33,528 nt of DNA from Caryophanales bacterium (lineage in GTDB: Bacteria; Bacillota_I; Bacilli_A; RF39; UBA660): assembly GCA_016288305.1 (NCBI GenBank), contig JAEEYW010000040.1, positions 1 to 33,528 on the forward strand. Reading direction: 5' to 3'. Below the pieces are notes generated by a model. The model was given only the letters and a program-made list of their open reading frames with translations. It searched no databases and was not told the DNA's origin. Positions 8,697-16,762 of the stretch are shown here, piece by piece (position 1 is the stretch's first letter; each line of letters begins with the position of its first letter). The translations under genes and the position numbers were made by a program.

Positions 8697-9315
8697 ATAA
8701 CCACTCCAATAAATCCATCACTTCTTTTTTTATACCCATTTTATCTGCGTACTTAGAAAGTTTAACTAAATCTTTATCCTTTCTCTTAATATATTCTCTC
8801 AAGCTATATTTAACATGTTCTCTATCCATTCTATTTTTAGACCTTATAATATCACATATGCATCTTTCAATATCATATACTCTAACAACATTACCAAATG
8901 GTGTTTTAACTTCCGTTAATCCTAGTTCATATATATCATCAGAAACATAAAACACCTTATGATTTTTCAATTTAATACTATTATAATTTTTCTTAACAGT
9001 TACATCATATTTACTATCAGGAGCTTTAATTGATAATCCATGAAAATATAATGCAGTCATATGCGAATATATAATACCTGGTAAATTCAAATTAAGTACA
9101 TAATAAGAATCTGGAAATTTATTAACATCAAGATATATTCCATTATCAAGTTTTTCTATAATATTTCTATCTACCATAATATTAAGATACATTCTATGAA
9201 TACCCAATTCAGTTAATTGTTTGGATGTAATATATCCATTATTAGCTTTCATTAACTCCTGTATTATCTCAATATTGCTTTGATCTTTAAACTCTTTTAT
9301 AGTCATCTTTTCCAT
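8689..9315 (-). CDS. AbiEi-like winged-helix antitoxin/regulator
   Basis: A 208-residue protein. Its N-terminal winged-helix part (about residues 1-60, with ITSKQLTELGI and IEKLDNGIYL) and following domain (IIYSHMTALYFHGLS, then VRVYDIERCICDIIR) match AbiEi, the antitoxin and autorepressor of type IV AbiE systems. The partner nucleotidyltransferase AbiEii normally follows but is absent; the next genes encode a zinc ribbon, a small protein and a KAP NTPase. ATG 9315 is preferred because GGAG lies at proper spacing; the upstream ATG at 9321 abuts GGAG. It is probably the transcriptional regulator of this operon, acting on the inverted repeat upstream. Confidence 0.8.
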   Translation of the reverse strand: MEKMTIKEFKDQSNIEIIQELMKANNGYITSKQLTELGIHRMYLNIMVDRNIIEKLDNGIYLDVNKFPDSYYVLNLNLPGIIYSHMTALYFHGLSIKAPDSKYDVTVKKNYNSIKLKNHKVFYVSDDIYELGLTEVKTPFGNVVRVYDIERCICDIIRSKNRMDREHVKYSLREYIKRKDKDLVKLSKYADKMGIKKEVMDLLEWLYE

Positions 9316-9344
9316 ATACATTCTCCTTTGACTTATGTACCTTT

Positions 9345-9373
9345 ATTTTATGTCATATCAGTACAAATGTCAA
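9345..9373 (-). promoter_or_regulatory. Consensus sigma-A promoter of the AbiEi-KAP operon
   Basis: On the minus strand TTGACA (9373-9368) and TAAAAT (9350-9345) are separated by exactly 17 bases. The start codon lies about 30 bases past the -10. Such a strong promoter suggests that repression is needed to keep expression low. Confidence 0.85.
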
Positions 9374-9385
9374 TTACAAAATTAA

Positions 9386-9409
9386 AATACTAATTTATAT
9401 ATTAGTATT
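9386..9409. promoter_or_regulatory. Inverted repeat upstream of the operon promoter (putative operator)
   Basis: AATACTAAT (9386-9394) pairs with ATTAGTATT (9401-9409) around six bases, starting 13 bases upstream of the -35. AbiEi proteins bind inverted repeats near their own promoters, so autoregulation is a reasonable inference. A weak terminator for the preceding unit is less likely, as that unit already has one. Confidence 0.5.
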
Positions 9410-9437
9410 CTTTGCATACCATAAACCTTCATGGCAC

Positions 9438-9465
9438 AAAAAGTATCCAGTAAAAACTGGATACT
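9438..9465 (-). terminator. Rho-independent terminator after the aminotransferase-GNAT gene
   Basis: Ten perfect base pairs (AGTATCCAGT / ACTGGATACT, 9442-9465) with a TTTT loop and a T run on the minus strand begin at the stop codon. It separates the NAD-related genes from the defence-like operon. Confidence 0.9.
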
Positions 9466-11521
9466 AATAGCTTCCATCTTTATCTATTTCTTCTAAGTCA
9501 AAGTAGAAACCATATTCTTCATATGTTTCATCACCAATCTTAGCCATTTTAGTTTCAGATTTAATACCGCCTAAACTTTCATAAAATTTAATGGCATTTA
9601 TATTATCTTTTAGGCACCAAACAATCATATTTCTTTTACCCAAAGAAAATAATTCTTTAGCCGTTTCTAAAAATAAAGCTTTACCTATACCTTTATGTTG
9701 ATACTCTTTTTTAATATATAAACTAACTAATTCAGAATCATATTTAAATGAATCATCCTTAGGATCTAAACAAGAATAGCCTAATACTTCATTACCTTTT
9801 ACAGCAACTAATACTTTATCTTTATATTCATCAAAACTTCTACAATATCTTTCTGTTTGTTCTTTAACATCCATGCCTTTTAAATATGTCGAAGCAATAA
9901 TACCTTCATATGTATCACGATATCCATCAATTTTAATTCTTGCCATTTGTTCTTGGTCTTCAAGCTTATTAAATCTAATAATATAATCTTCTTTATCCGT
10001 TAATAATTCTAAAGCCCTACCCATCTTATATAGAGCATTAATAATTAATTCTTTATCTAAAGCAAAATTAACTCTTCCAACCAATTCATCTTCATATGGC
10101 CAAGATATTGATTGACCTACTAAAAATCTAATTCTTCCCATCTTATAAAAGAACTTAAGTAAATCTCTTTCTGTACTAATAATTCTACCTTTGTATTTCA
10201 TTCCTTTAATTTTAGTAAAATCTAAAATAGCAAAGAACCCTGATTCAGTTTCTAAATTAGTAGGGAAAGTTACATAAGGTAATCCTTTTAAAGCTATGGA
10301 TGCATTTTCTTTAAGTACATTATTTACATCACTAATAATTTTATCTTTATCGGTATCAACTGTATCAATACCATCTACTAAAGCTTTTAATAAATTTAAG
10401 CGATATTTATATTCATTTCTTAAATTAGTAAAATATTCTTGATATACAATACTTCTTTCTTTAGAAGCATTGAATCCTCCAGCTAAAGCATATCCTGTTA
10501 TGGAAGGACTTGAATCTATTTCTTGGAATATTCTATTTATGACTTCTCTAATAATAAGTTCATCTGCTACAACAAAACCAGCTCTTAGTGAGGCAAGTCC
10601 ATATGCCTTAGATAAGCCAAATAAAGAAATAGTATTTCTAAACATACCAGGAATAGTGGCAATAGGTTTAGCGATATTATTTTCATCGAAAGTAATATCT
10701 CTATAAACCATATCATCAATAATGAATACACCTCTTTTATTACATACTTCACCTATTTTAGTCAATAACGCAACATCTTTTTCACCCATAACTTTACCAG
10801 TTGGATTATTAGGATTAGCATTTAAAAAAGCTACTACTCTAGGAACATATCCTTTTCTTCTGTTATATACCTTTTGTAAAGATTCATTAATTTCATCTAT
10901 TTTAGCAGCTAACTTATCAGGATTAACTAAGAAATTATCTTCTTTTTCTAAAGGAAGAATATCTACTTCCGCACCACATCTTTCAGCTCTAATCGTAAAT
11001 AAACCATAATTTGGTCCTGTTACTAATAATACATCACCTGGTCTAGATATAATATTAATAATAATATTAAATATCATGGATGTAGAAGGCATAAATGTTA
11101 TATTGTGAACAGATAATCCTTTATCATCAACATCATTATATGGGTAAGGTCGATCATTATTAAAACCTATGCTTTCTACATAATCAAGTAATTCTTTTCT
11201 GATAGAATCAGCACCCTCTGTATATGGATAAGAATATAAATAATCGCTACCTAGCCATTCTTTCATCTTATCTATACATAAAGGAAAGGGCTTATAACGT
11301 AAAGGATTACCACTACCCAAATCAATATCTTTGACAGTCGTTATATTTTCATCTCTAACTTCATAACCATAGAAGTTAATAGCATCAGCAATTTTCTCTA
11401 CAGTAGGATTAAACTTTTCCATATCAAGCCTATTGCCCACTAAAGGAAGACCAAATCTTCTTTCTGACAATTCAGGATTATCACGCAAAAACCTATCTAT
11501 AGCACTTGATTTAATTAACAT
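9464..11521 (-). CDS. Class I/II aminotransferase fused to a GNAT acetyltransferase
   Basis: A 685-residue fusion. The first 510 or so residues are a fold-type I PLP aminotransferase: NANPNNPTGK (about 235-245), IIDDMVYR (about 267-274), LFGLSKAYG with the PLP Lys at about 305, followed by SLRAGF. The last 170 residues are a GNAT N-acetyltransferase with the acetyl-CoA loop QHKGIGKAL (about 608-616) and a C-terminal INAIKFYESLGG. ATG 11521 is used because AGGTG precedes it; an in-frame GTG lies nine bases upstream. The gene follows nrtR but after a terminator and with its own -10, so it is only loosely attached to the NAD operon. The fusion suggests transamination followed by N-acetylation of the same or a related amine; the substrate is unknown. 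Confidence 0.85.
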   Translation of the reverse strand: MLIKSSAIDRFLRDNPELSERRFGLPLVGNRLDMEKFNPTVEKIADAINFYGYEVRDENITTVKDIDLGSGNPLRYKPFPLCIDKMKEWLGSDYLYSYPYTEGADSIRKELLDYVESIGFNNDRPYPYNDVDDKGLSVHNITFMPSTSMIFNIIINIISRPGDVLLVTGPNYGLFTIRAERCGAEVDILPLEKEDNFLVNPDKLAAKIDEINESLQKVYNRRKGYVPRVVAFLNANPNNPTGKVMGEKDVALLTKIGEVCNKRGVFIIDDMVYRDITFDENNIAKPIATIPGMFRNTISLFGLSKAYGLASLRAGFVVADELIIREVINRIFQEIDSSPSITGYALAGGFNASKERSIVYQEYFTNLRNEYKYRLNLLKALVDGIDTVDTDKDKIISDVNNVLKENASIALKGLPYVTFPTNLETESGFFAILDFTKIKGMKYKGRIISTERDLLKFFYKMGRIRFLVGQSISWPYEDELVGRVNFALDKELIINALYKMGRALELLTDKEDYIIRFNKLEDQEQMARIKIDGYRDTYEGIIASTYLKGMDVKEQTERYCRSFDEYKDKVLVAVKGNEVLGYSCLDPKDDSFKYDSELVSLYIKKEYQHKGIGKALFLETAKELFSLGKRNMIVWCLKDNINAIKFYESLGGIKSETKMAKIGDETYEEYGFYFDLEEIDKDGSY

Positions 11522-11538
11522 ACATATCACCTAAAACA

Positions 11539-11570
11539 ATTATATCACAAAAAAAGAACTATTCGTTCTT
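11539..11570 (-). promoter_or_regulatory. Terminator of nrtR followed by extended -10 promoter for the fusion gene
   Basis: On the minus strand a small hairpin (AAGAAC/GTTCTT, 11570-11554) starts in the nrtR stop codon and ends in a T run. It is followed directly by TGATATAAT (TATAAT at 11544-11539), an extended -10 without a good -35. The leader to the fusion gene would be only about ten bases. Confidence 0.55.
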
Positions 11571-12377
11571 ATACTTAAATAAAGCAGATGGGCGATGTCC
11601 GCCATCACTTCTTATCTTATCCGTTTTTACAACCTTATCCGCTATAATTCTTCTAAAAGCAGGATCTAATAATTTCTTGCCGAGTATTACCTCATATACT
11701 TGTTGAAGCTCACCTAAAGTAAAATAAGGAGGCATAACATTAAATACAACATCCGTATAATTAGTTTTATTTCTGATCCTTTCCATACCAGATAAAATGA
11801 CAATATCATGATCAAAAGCTAAAGTATTAGTTTTAGAAACAAAGGCATATCTATCCGTTGTTTTTTCTTTTAAATGTTTTTCAACTTCTATTTTTAAAGT
11901 TTCTTTGCCATTATCAAGTACTAATGTTACATTATTACCTTCTTCAAACATTGTAACATCAAACCAAGATGCATTAGCATTAATAGGTTGCCCTAAAAGA
12001 TTTTTATCAATCAAAGCCACAAAAGAACAAGATACAACTCTAAGACGCGGATCTCTATTTATAGCATCGAATGTATATAATTGTTCTAAATAGATATCGG
12101 AAAGATTAGTCTCAGTCTTTAAAACACGTTTAGCACATTCTTCTAAAGTTTCAGATTTAGGATTTAAAAATCCTCCTGGTAGGCACCATCTATCTTTATA
12201 AGGATAATCATCTCTTTTTACTAAAAGGATAGACATAATCTTACCATTATTTCTTCGATAATCCTTTTTTTCTATATCTGATACACTTATTAAACATATA
12301 TCCGATGTCATAGATAATTTATCAAACATAGATGAATCATAATTTTTTAAGAATTCTTCTTCAGAGTTATATTTCAT
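11559..12377 (-). CDS. nrtR: NrtR-type Nudix-related transcriptional regulator of NAD metabolism
   Basis: A 272-residue protein with an N-terminal Nudix fold (WCLPGGFLNPK near residue 65-75) and a C-terminal winged helix (FTLGELQQVYEVILG, then DPAFRR and GGHRPSALFKYK), the architecture of NrtR. NrtR represses NAD genes and is released by ADP-ribose or related ligands in studied bacteria. The Nudix box departs from the consensus: the R-E and E-E glutamates read RVLKTET, so hydrolysis is probably lost and the domain senses ligand. It lies near the end of the NAD operon it presumably controls, via palindromes upstream of pncA. AAGAGGTG precedes the ATG. Confidence 0.9.
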   Translation of the reverse strand: MKYNSEEEFLKNYDSSMFDKLSMTSDICLISVSDIEKKDYRRNNGKIMSILLVKRDDYPYKDRWCLPGGFLNPKSETLEECAKRVLKTETNLSDIYLEQLYTFDAINRDPRLRVVSCSFVALIDKNLLGQPINANASWFDVTMFEEGNNVTLVLDNGKETLKIEVEKHLKEKTTDRYAFVSKTNTLAFDHDIVILSGMERIRNKTNYTDVVFNVMPPYFTLGELQQVYEVILGKKLLDPAFRRIIADKVVKTDKIRSDGGHRPSALFKYKNE

Positions 12378-12399
12378 ATAAACACCTCTTATTAATATT

Positions 12400-12858
12400 T
12401 TATAAAAAACTAATTAATTTATCAAGGATTTTATTTAAAATATACTCTTTATTTTCACTTCTTGTATCTTTTGTAACCGTTATTTCTAAATCATTATATA
12501 TTCCATTATAATAGATAGAAACATATACTTTATTATCTTCACCTTGAGGATTATTTTTATCTTTTCTTTTTAGTTTACCTGTTATACCTATACCAATATC
12601 ACTACCAGCATATTTTTTTATATTGTATGCCATTTCACGTGCCACTTCCATACTATACACAGAATACTTATTAATTGTTTCTTCATTCACGCCCAATTTA
12701 ATTTTAAAAGCATTGCAATATGTTACGGCTGAAAACTCTAATACATCAGAAGCGCCTTCGATACTTGTAATAGCATTAGCAATAGCTCCACCTGTACATG
12801 ATTCCATAGTAGATATTCTTAAATGTAATTTTCTTAATCGGCTGACAATGTCTTGCAT
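12400..12858 (-). CDS. pncC: Nicotinamide-nucleotide amidase (CinA C-terminal family)
   Basis: A 152-residue stand-alone CinA C-terminal domain, full length for PncC. It contains the conserved STMESCTGG (about 17-25), a GASDVLEFSAVTY segment and GIGITGKL. PncC deamidates NMN to nicotinate mononucleotide, feeding NadD and NadE. It overlaps the preceding ADP-ribosylglycohydrolase gene by 25 bases. The operon context makes NMN deamidase far more likely than a competence role. Confidence 0.9.
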   Translation of the reverse strand: MQDIVSRLRKLHLRISTMESCTGGAIANAITSIEGASDVLEFSAVTYCNAFKIKLGVNEETINKYSVYSMEVAREMAYNIKKYAGSDIGIGITGKLKRKDKNNPQGEDNKVYVSIYYNGIYNDLEITVTKDTRSENKEYILNKILDKLISFL

Positions 12859-13679
12859 TTGACACCACCATATCGTTTATCACTATATATCAAATCTATT
12901 TGCTCTTTCGTTAAATATTTTTTAACTTCATTTTTTAATTCTTCAGGAATACCATAATAACTTTCTGCTATACTACCAGCAATAGCAGCAATAGTATCTG
13001 TATCCCCTCCAATAGAAATAGCCTTTCTAATTGTATCTTCAAAATCATTAGCAACCATAAATACATATATAGCTTGTGGTATAGTAATCGATGCCTTACT
13101 TGAAAATTTATTATTCCTTTGTAAATCCTCTAAATCGTAACTTAAATCATAATAATTATCTTTAATATATTTTATGACATCTTCTTTAGACTCACCATGA
13201 CGTAATTTGAAAATAGCTGAAGCTACAGCTTCACTAGCTTTAATAGCATCTTCATGATTATGTGATGGAATAGTTGCTTTTTTACTTTCTTTGATAACAT
13301 CTTCTAAGTTATCAAATAAAAATCCAACAGGACTTATACGCATTGCACATCCATTACCATAGCTATTACCCTCTTTTTCACCTAAAAGCCAAGATACAAA
13401 GCCCTTACCAAATCTACTTCTACCATATTTATCTTCACCCAAATTTATTTCAGCTAAACCATACTTTTTTAAATATTCCTCATATTTAAAATTGCCATTT
13501 ACAATAGCATCATATATAGCACAAGTTAAAACTGTATCATCAGTATATGAAGAATCACTAGTAAATAGTGGTATATCTTTATTTAAAATTTTGATTCTTT
13601 CTTCATAAGTTCTATGATTTTTGATTTCAAGTACTTCATAGTAAGAACCTGCGATATCTCCTATTATTGCTCCTAACAT
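12834..13679 (-). CDS. ADP-ribosylglycohydrolase family protein
   Basis: A 281-residue DraG/ARH-type hydrolase. Metal ligands are recognisable in SYTDDTVL (about 44-51), GNGCAMRISPVG and the C-terminal GGDTDTIAAIAGSIAESYYG. The family removes ADP-ribose from proteins or cleaves ADP-ribosyl compounds using Mg2+. AGGAGG precedes ATG 13679. Located between nadD and pncC, it likely recovers ADP-ribose; the Nudix hydrolase in the same operon could then cleave it to AMP and ribose phosphate. The true substrate cannot be read from sequence. Confidence 0.92.
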   Translation of the reverse strand: MLGAIIGDIAGSYYEVLEIKNHRTYEERIKILNKDIPLFTSDSSYTDDTVLTCAIYDAIVNGNFKYEEYLKKYGLAEINLGEDKYGRSRFGKGFVSWLLGEKEGNSYGNGCAMRISPVGFLFDNLEDVIKESKKATIPSHNHEDAIKASEAVASAIFKLRHGESKEDVIKYIKDNYYDLSYDLEDLQRNNKFSSKASITIPQAIYVFMVANDFEDTIRKAISIGGDTDTIAAIAGSIAESYYGIPEELKNEVKKYLTKEQIDLIYSDKRYGGVKCKTLSAD

Positions 13680-13688
13680 ATATACCTC

Positions 13689-14228
13689 CTAATATAAATT
13701 ATTATCTTTGATATATTTAAACACTCTTGGATCCAAATATTTACTATCTAAATCGTTTCTAATCATTGTAGATGATATATTTAAAAATTTATAATCTCTA
13801 CATACAATAAAATTAGAAGTATGATAATCTTTAATATACTCATCAATATTGATATTATCCCTATTTACGACAATGATATTATATTTTAATAACTCTTGAT
13901 AATTTTTCCATTTATGAAAATTAACAATATTATCAGCACCCATAATAAGATATAAATCATCAATATAATCTTTTTTCAAACTACACATCAAATCACAAGT
14001 AAATTCATAATTATTATTTTTATCATCAACAACAATACTGTCGTTCTCAAAAAATTTCAGCATATTAATACGATGTTTTATATCAACTAAGTTACGTTTA
14101 TCCCAATATCCAATAGTTGGCACAATTAAAACCTTATCAACATAATTTTCTTTAAGTAAATAATTTACTAAATCAATATGCCCTTTATGTACAGGATTAA
14201 AACTACCTATGTATACTCCTAATTTCAT
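13689..14228 (-). CDS. nadD: Nicotinate-nucleotide adenylyltransferase
   Basis: This 179-residue enzyme transfers AMP from ATP to nicotinate mononucleotide, making deamido-NAD. It shows GSFNPVHKGHIDL (nucleotidyltransferase HxGH motif, about residues 8-20), MGADN near residue 97 and SSTMIR near the C-terminus. It is seven bases after nadE in the operon. Somewhat short but complete for NadD, with good AGGGA ribosome site. Confidence 0.93.
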   Translation of the reverse strand: MKLGVYIGSFNPVHKGHIDLVNYLLKENYVDKVLIVPTIGYWDKRNLVDIKHRINMLKFFENDSIVVDDKNNNYEFTCDLMCSLKKDYIDDLYLIMGADNIVNFHKWKNYQELLKYNIIVVNRDNINIDEYIKDYHTSNFIVCRDYKFLNISSTMIRNDLDSKYLDPRVFKYIKDNNLY

Positions 14229-14235
14229 ATTATCC

Positions 14236-14991
14236 CTACTTACTTTTTACTTCACCATATTTATAAGATGGCATTAATTTCATCTTAAATTCATTAATTT
14301 TATGTTTATGATCAATCAAATTTTTAATATCTTTATCTTCACAAATGCCAGTACGTAAATATTTATCCAAAGTAGCATATGTAAAACCTAAATTATCTTC
14401 ATCTGTTTTACCACATAAACCATCACTAGGCGTTTTATAAACTAAATCTTTAGGTAAACCTAATTCCATGCCTAACAACTTTACCTCAGCAACAGTCAAA
14501 TTAGCTAAAGGCGCTACATCACCAGCAGAATCACCATAACGTGTGGAATAACCTACCCAATCTTCAGATAAATTACATGTATTTATAACGCGGCCATTGA
14601 TAGTCTGACTAACAGCATATAAAGTAGCCATACGAATTCTAGGTGGTAAATTAATCAAAGTTTGTTCACTTAATTCACAACCTAAACTTTCTTTTAATAA
14701 CGCTATTTCTTTCTCAACGACATCTTTGATATTAATTGTAATATTATCAATACCAAGATGTTGGCACACTCTAATAGAATCACTAATATCATTTTGAACA
14801 CCATTAGGCATTAATACACCAAATACATTTTCTTTACCTAAAACTTCAACACATAAGGCTGCTGTTACAGTTGAATCTTTACCACCAGATATACCAATAA
14901 CAGCTTTACAACCTTTACCATTTTCTTCAAACCATTCTTTTAACCATTTAACCAATTCTTCTTTTACTTTTTTAGCATCAAAATCATTCAT
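14236..14991 (-). CDS. nadE: Ammonia-dependent NAD synthetase
   Basis: A 251-residue synthetase that converts deamido-NAD to NAD using ammonia. The P-loop is SGGKDST (about 34-40). Downstream are NLSEDWVGYSTRYGDSAGDVAPLANL and TPSDGLCGKTDE-type segments, all typical of NadE. No glutaminase domain is present, so ammonia is the nitrogen donor. It overlaps pnuC by eight bases. Confidence 0.96.
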   Translation of the reverse strand: MNDFDAKKVKEELVKWLKEWFEENGKGCKAVIGISGGKDSTVTAALCVEVLGKENVFGVLMPNGVQNDISDSIRVCQHLGIDNITINIKDVVEKEIALLKESLGCELSEQTLINLPPRIRMATLYAVSQTINGRVINTCNLSEDWVGYSTRYGDSAGDVAPLANLTVAEVKLLGMELGLPKDLVYKTPSDGLCGKTDEDNLGFTYATLDKYLRTGICEDKDIKNLIDHKHKINEFKMKLMPSYKYGEVKSK

Positions 14992-15709
14992 TAGTCTTAT
15001 TCCTTTCTTTATTCAACTTAACCCAATTTCTTAAACCAATAATTGCCATTATTAAATAAATTGATTTTTTTGTTAAATAAACTGTATCGAAATGTACGAT
15101 ATACATTATAACAGCAATTATATCTGTAATTATCCACCATACATATTGTTCAGCATATCGATATAATTCTAAAACAGTAGCAACTAAACCAATAGCTACA
15201 GTTAAAGCATCTAGAAAAGCAACTGTACCACCAACACTTACAAGTATTTCATATGTTACAAATGTTGTAATAGCAACTAAACCAATACTTAATATACGTT
15301 GTTTCATTGTTAATTGTTTTGCTAAAGTTTTTTCGGGTATTTTTTTATCTCTATGTCTAGCCCAATTAATCCATGATGCTATATTCATAGGTAAATAGAA
15401 TAATACCTCTAAACAAAATGTTCCATATATCTTATAATACAATAAATATATAGCATATACAATAGTATTAACTAAACCAAAGATAAAATTTGATACATTA
15501 GCTTTAGCACAAAAGAAGATACATATAATACCACATATAGCACTTATAAAATTAACTATTGTTAACCATAATGGGTTACTAGTACTAGCTGGGTTAACAA
15601 ATGCGTTATACACAGCAATACCAGCTATAAATACCATTATTATAATCATTATTATTTCATACCATTTTAATTCTTTAAAACTATTTTTTAAGTTCTTTAA
15701 ACCATCCAT
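14984..15709 (-). CDS. pnuC: PnuC-family nicotinamide riboside (vitamin B3) transporter
   Basis: A 241-residue integral membrane protein with about seven hydrophobic helices. It has the PnuC signature region FYLPMNIASWINWARHR near the middle and YAEQYVWWIITDI near the C-terminus. PnuC proteins carry nicotinamide riboside or related vitamins by facilitated diffusion, driven by intracellular phosphorylation. No ribosylnicotinamide kinase is found in this operon, so the trapping step must be encoded elsewhere or the substrate differs. Overlaps its neighbours on both sides. Confidence 0.93.
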   Translation of the reverse strand: MDGLKNLKNSFKELKWYEIIMIIIMVFIAGIAVYNAFVNPASTSNPLWLTIVNFISAICGIICIFFCAKANVSNFIFGLVNTIVYAIYLLYYKIYGTFCLEVLFYLPMNIASWINWARHRDKKIPEKTLAKQLTMKQRILSIGLVAITTFVTYEILVSVGGTVAFLDALTVAIGLVATVLELYRYAEQYVWWIITDIIAVIMYIVHFDTVYLTKKSIYLIMAIIGLRNWVKLNKERNKTNE

Positions 15710-16188
15710 TTTTCTCTTTCCTCTTTTCTTTCCATATTCCTTATCATTGTCCCGCTTATAGGATAATGTTTTCTTTTGACATCTACTAATCTATGTATAG
15801 CTTCTGGATAAGCCCTTGCAAAATACTCTCCATAACTTTCCTCACTAGAATATACAGCATCTAATCTATTACCTACAACCTCTCTAACCAAAGGTGTTTC
15901 AGCATCCCAATCTTCCTTACCGTTTTCCAATCGACAATTAGTTACATCGATAAATATAGGAATTGCATTAGGATAATTAGCTGTAAGTTGTCTTACTTTC
16001 TCTTTTCTTGTTTCTACTGATAAATAATTAGAAGCATTATTTTTTAATATTTCCATTTCATCAGATCCACCATAGAATAATATCACATATACTTTTTCAC
16101 ATTCCAAACAGGCTACATCAACGCAATATTTATGTCCTTTATGAAAAGGCATAAATTTGCCACCATACATACCAATTTTATATTTCAT
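15697..16188 (-). CDS. NadR-type nicotinamide-nucleotide adenylyltransferase domain protein
   Basis: A 163-residue cytidylyltransferase-like protein with GGKFMPFHKGH at the N-terminus. The middle and C-terminal segments, DAVYSSEESYGEYFA, VDVKRKHYPISGTMIR, resemble the NMN adenylyltransferase domain of NadR. It would convert NMN to NAD directly. The NadR helix-turn-helix and the C-terminal ribosylnicotinamide kinase domain are absent. ATG 16188 is chosen because AAGG lies at proper distance; the earlier ATG at 16206 precedes that site. It overlaps the Nudix gene and pnuC. Confidence 0.85.
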   Translation of the reverse strand: MKYKIGMYGGKFMPFHKGHKYCVDVACLECEKVYVILFYGGSDEMEILKNNASNYLSVETRKEKVRQLTANYPNAIPIFIDVTNCRLENGKEDWDAETPLVREVVGNRLDAVYSSEESYGEYFARAYPEAIHRLVDVKRKHYPISGTMIRNMERKEEREKWMV

Positions 16189-16762
16189 TTTTATATACCT
16201 TAGCATGAGTTAAAGCTAACTTAGAATTAGCTCCACTAATATACCCTTCTTTTTCTAATTCTAAAACTTCATCGAATGTGAATTCCATATATTTAATATA
16301 CTCATCGCTATCTAGATCTTGTTCATATGCTTTTTTACAATCATGCGCAAGAAATATATGATTATAAGCACCAGAGCATCCTTCATCCTGATAGAATGAA
16401 TCAACTAAAGTTAGTGAAGAAGGCACTAAACCAGTTTCTTCTTTAAGCTCTCTCAAAGCTGCTTCATAGGGATCCTCGCCTTTTTCTATATATCCTGCAG
16501 GAAAACCTACCCCAACACCCAATTTAGTAAATACTCTAGGCTCAATAACTAAAAGAACATTATTATTAATATAAGGAACAATAATTACAGCCGATCCATC
16601 CTTATTCCCTTTTATAATTTTTTCTCTTTTTAGTTTTAATCCGTTATTCAATGTCACTTGATAAGCTTGAGTAGTAATAAATGAAGAATCTGTCTTTTCA
16701 AATTTGCAAGGTTTATATTCTTCAATCATTTTATTAAAAACTTTTAACTTTTTGATATCCAT
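16178..16762 (-). CDS. Nudix hydrolase, probable ADP-ribose pyrophosphatase
   Basis: A 194-residue Nudix hydrolase with an intact Nudix box, GYIEKGEDPYEAALRELKEE plus TGL (about residues 92-114). A trailing acidic segment and the size fit ADP-ribose pyrophosphatases. In this operon the likely substrate is ADP-ribose from NAD breakdown, giving AMP and ribose 5-phosphate. NADH pyrophosphatase activity is an alternative. It overlaps pncB by 29 bases. Confidence 0.88.
   Translation of the reverse strand: MDIKKLKVFNKMIEEYKPCKFEKTDSSFITTQAYQVTLNNGLKLKREKIIKGNKDGSAVIIVPYINNNVLLVIEPRVFTKLGVGVGFPAGYIEKGEDPYEAALRELKEETGLVPSSLTLVDSFYQDEGCSGAYNHIFLAHDCKKAYEQDLDSDEYIKYMEFTFDEVLELEKEGYISGANSKLALTHAKVYKNEI

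Noticed and set aside
8689-9315. Complete AbiE toxin-antitoxin pair
   Set aside because: No nucleotidyltransferase AbiEii gene follows or precedes the AbiEi-like gene.
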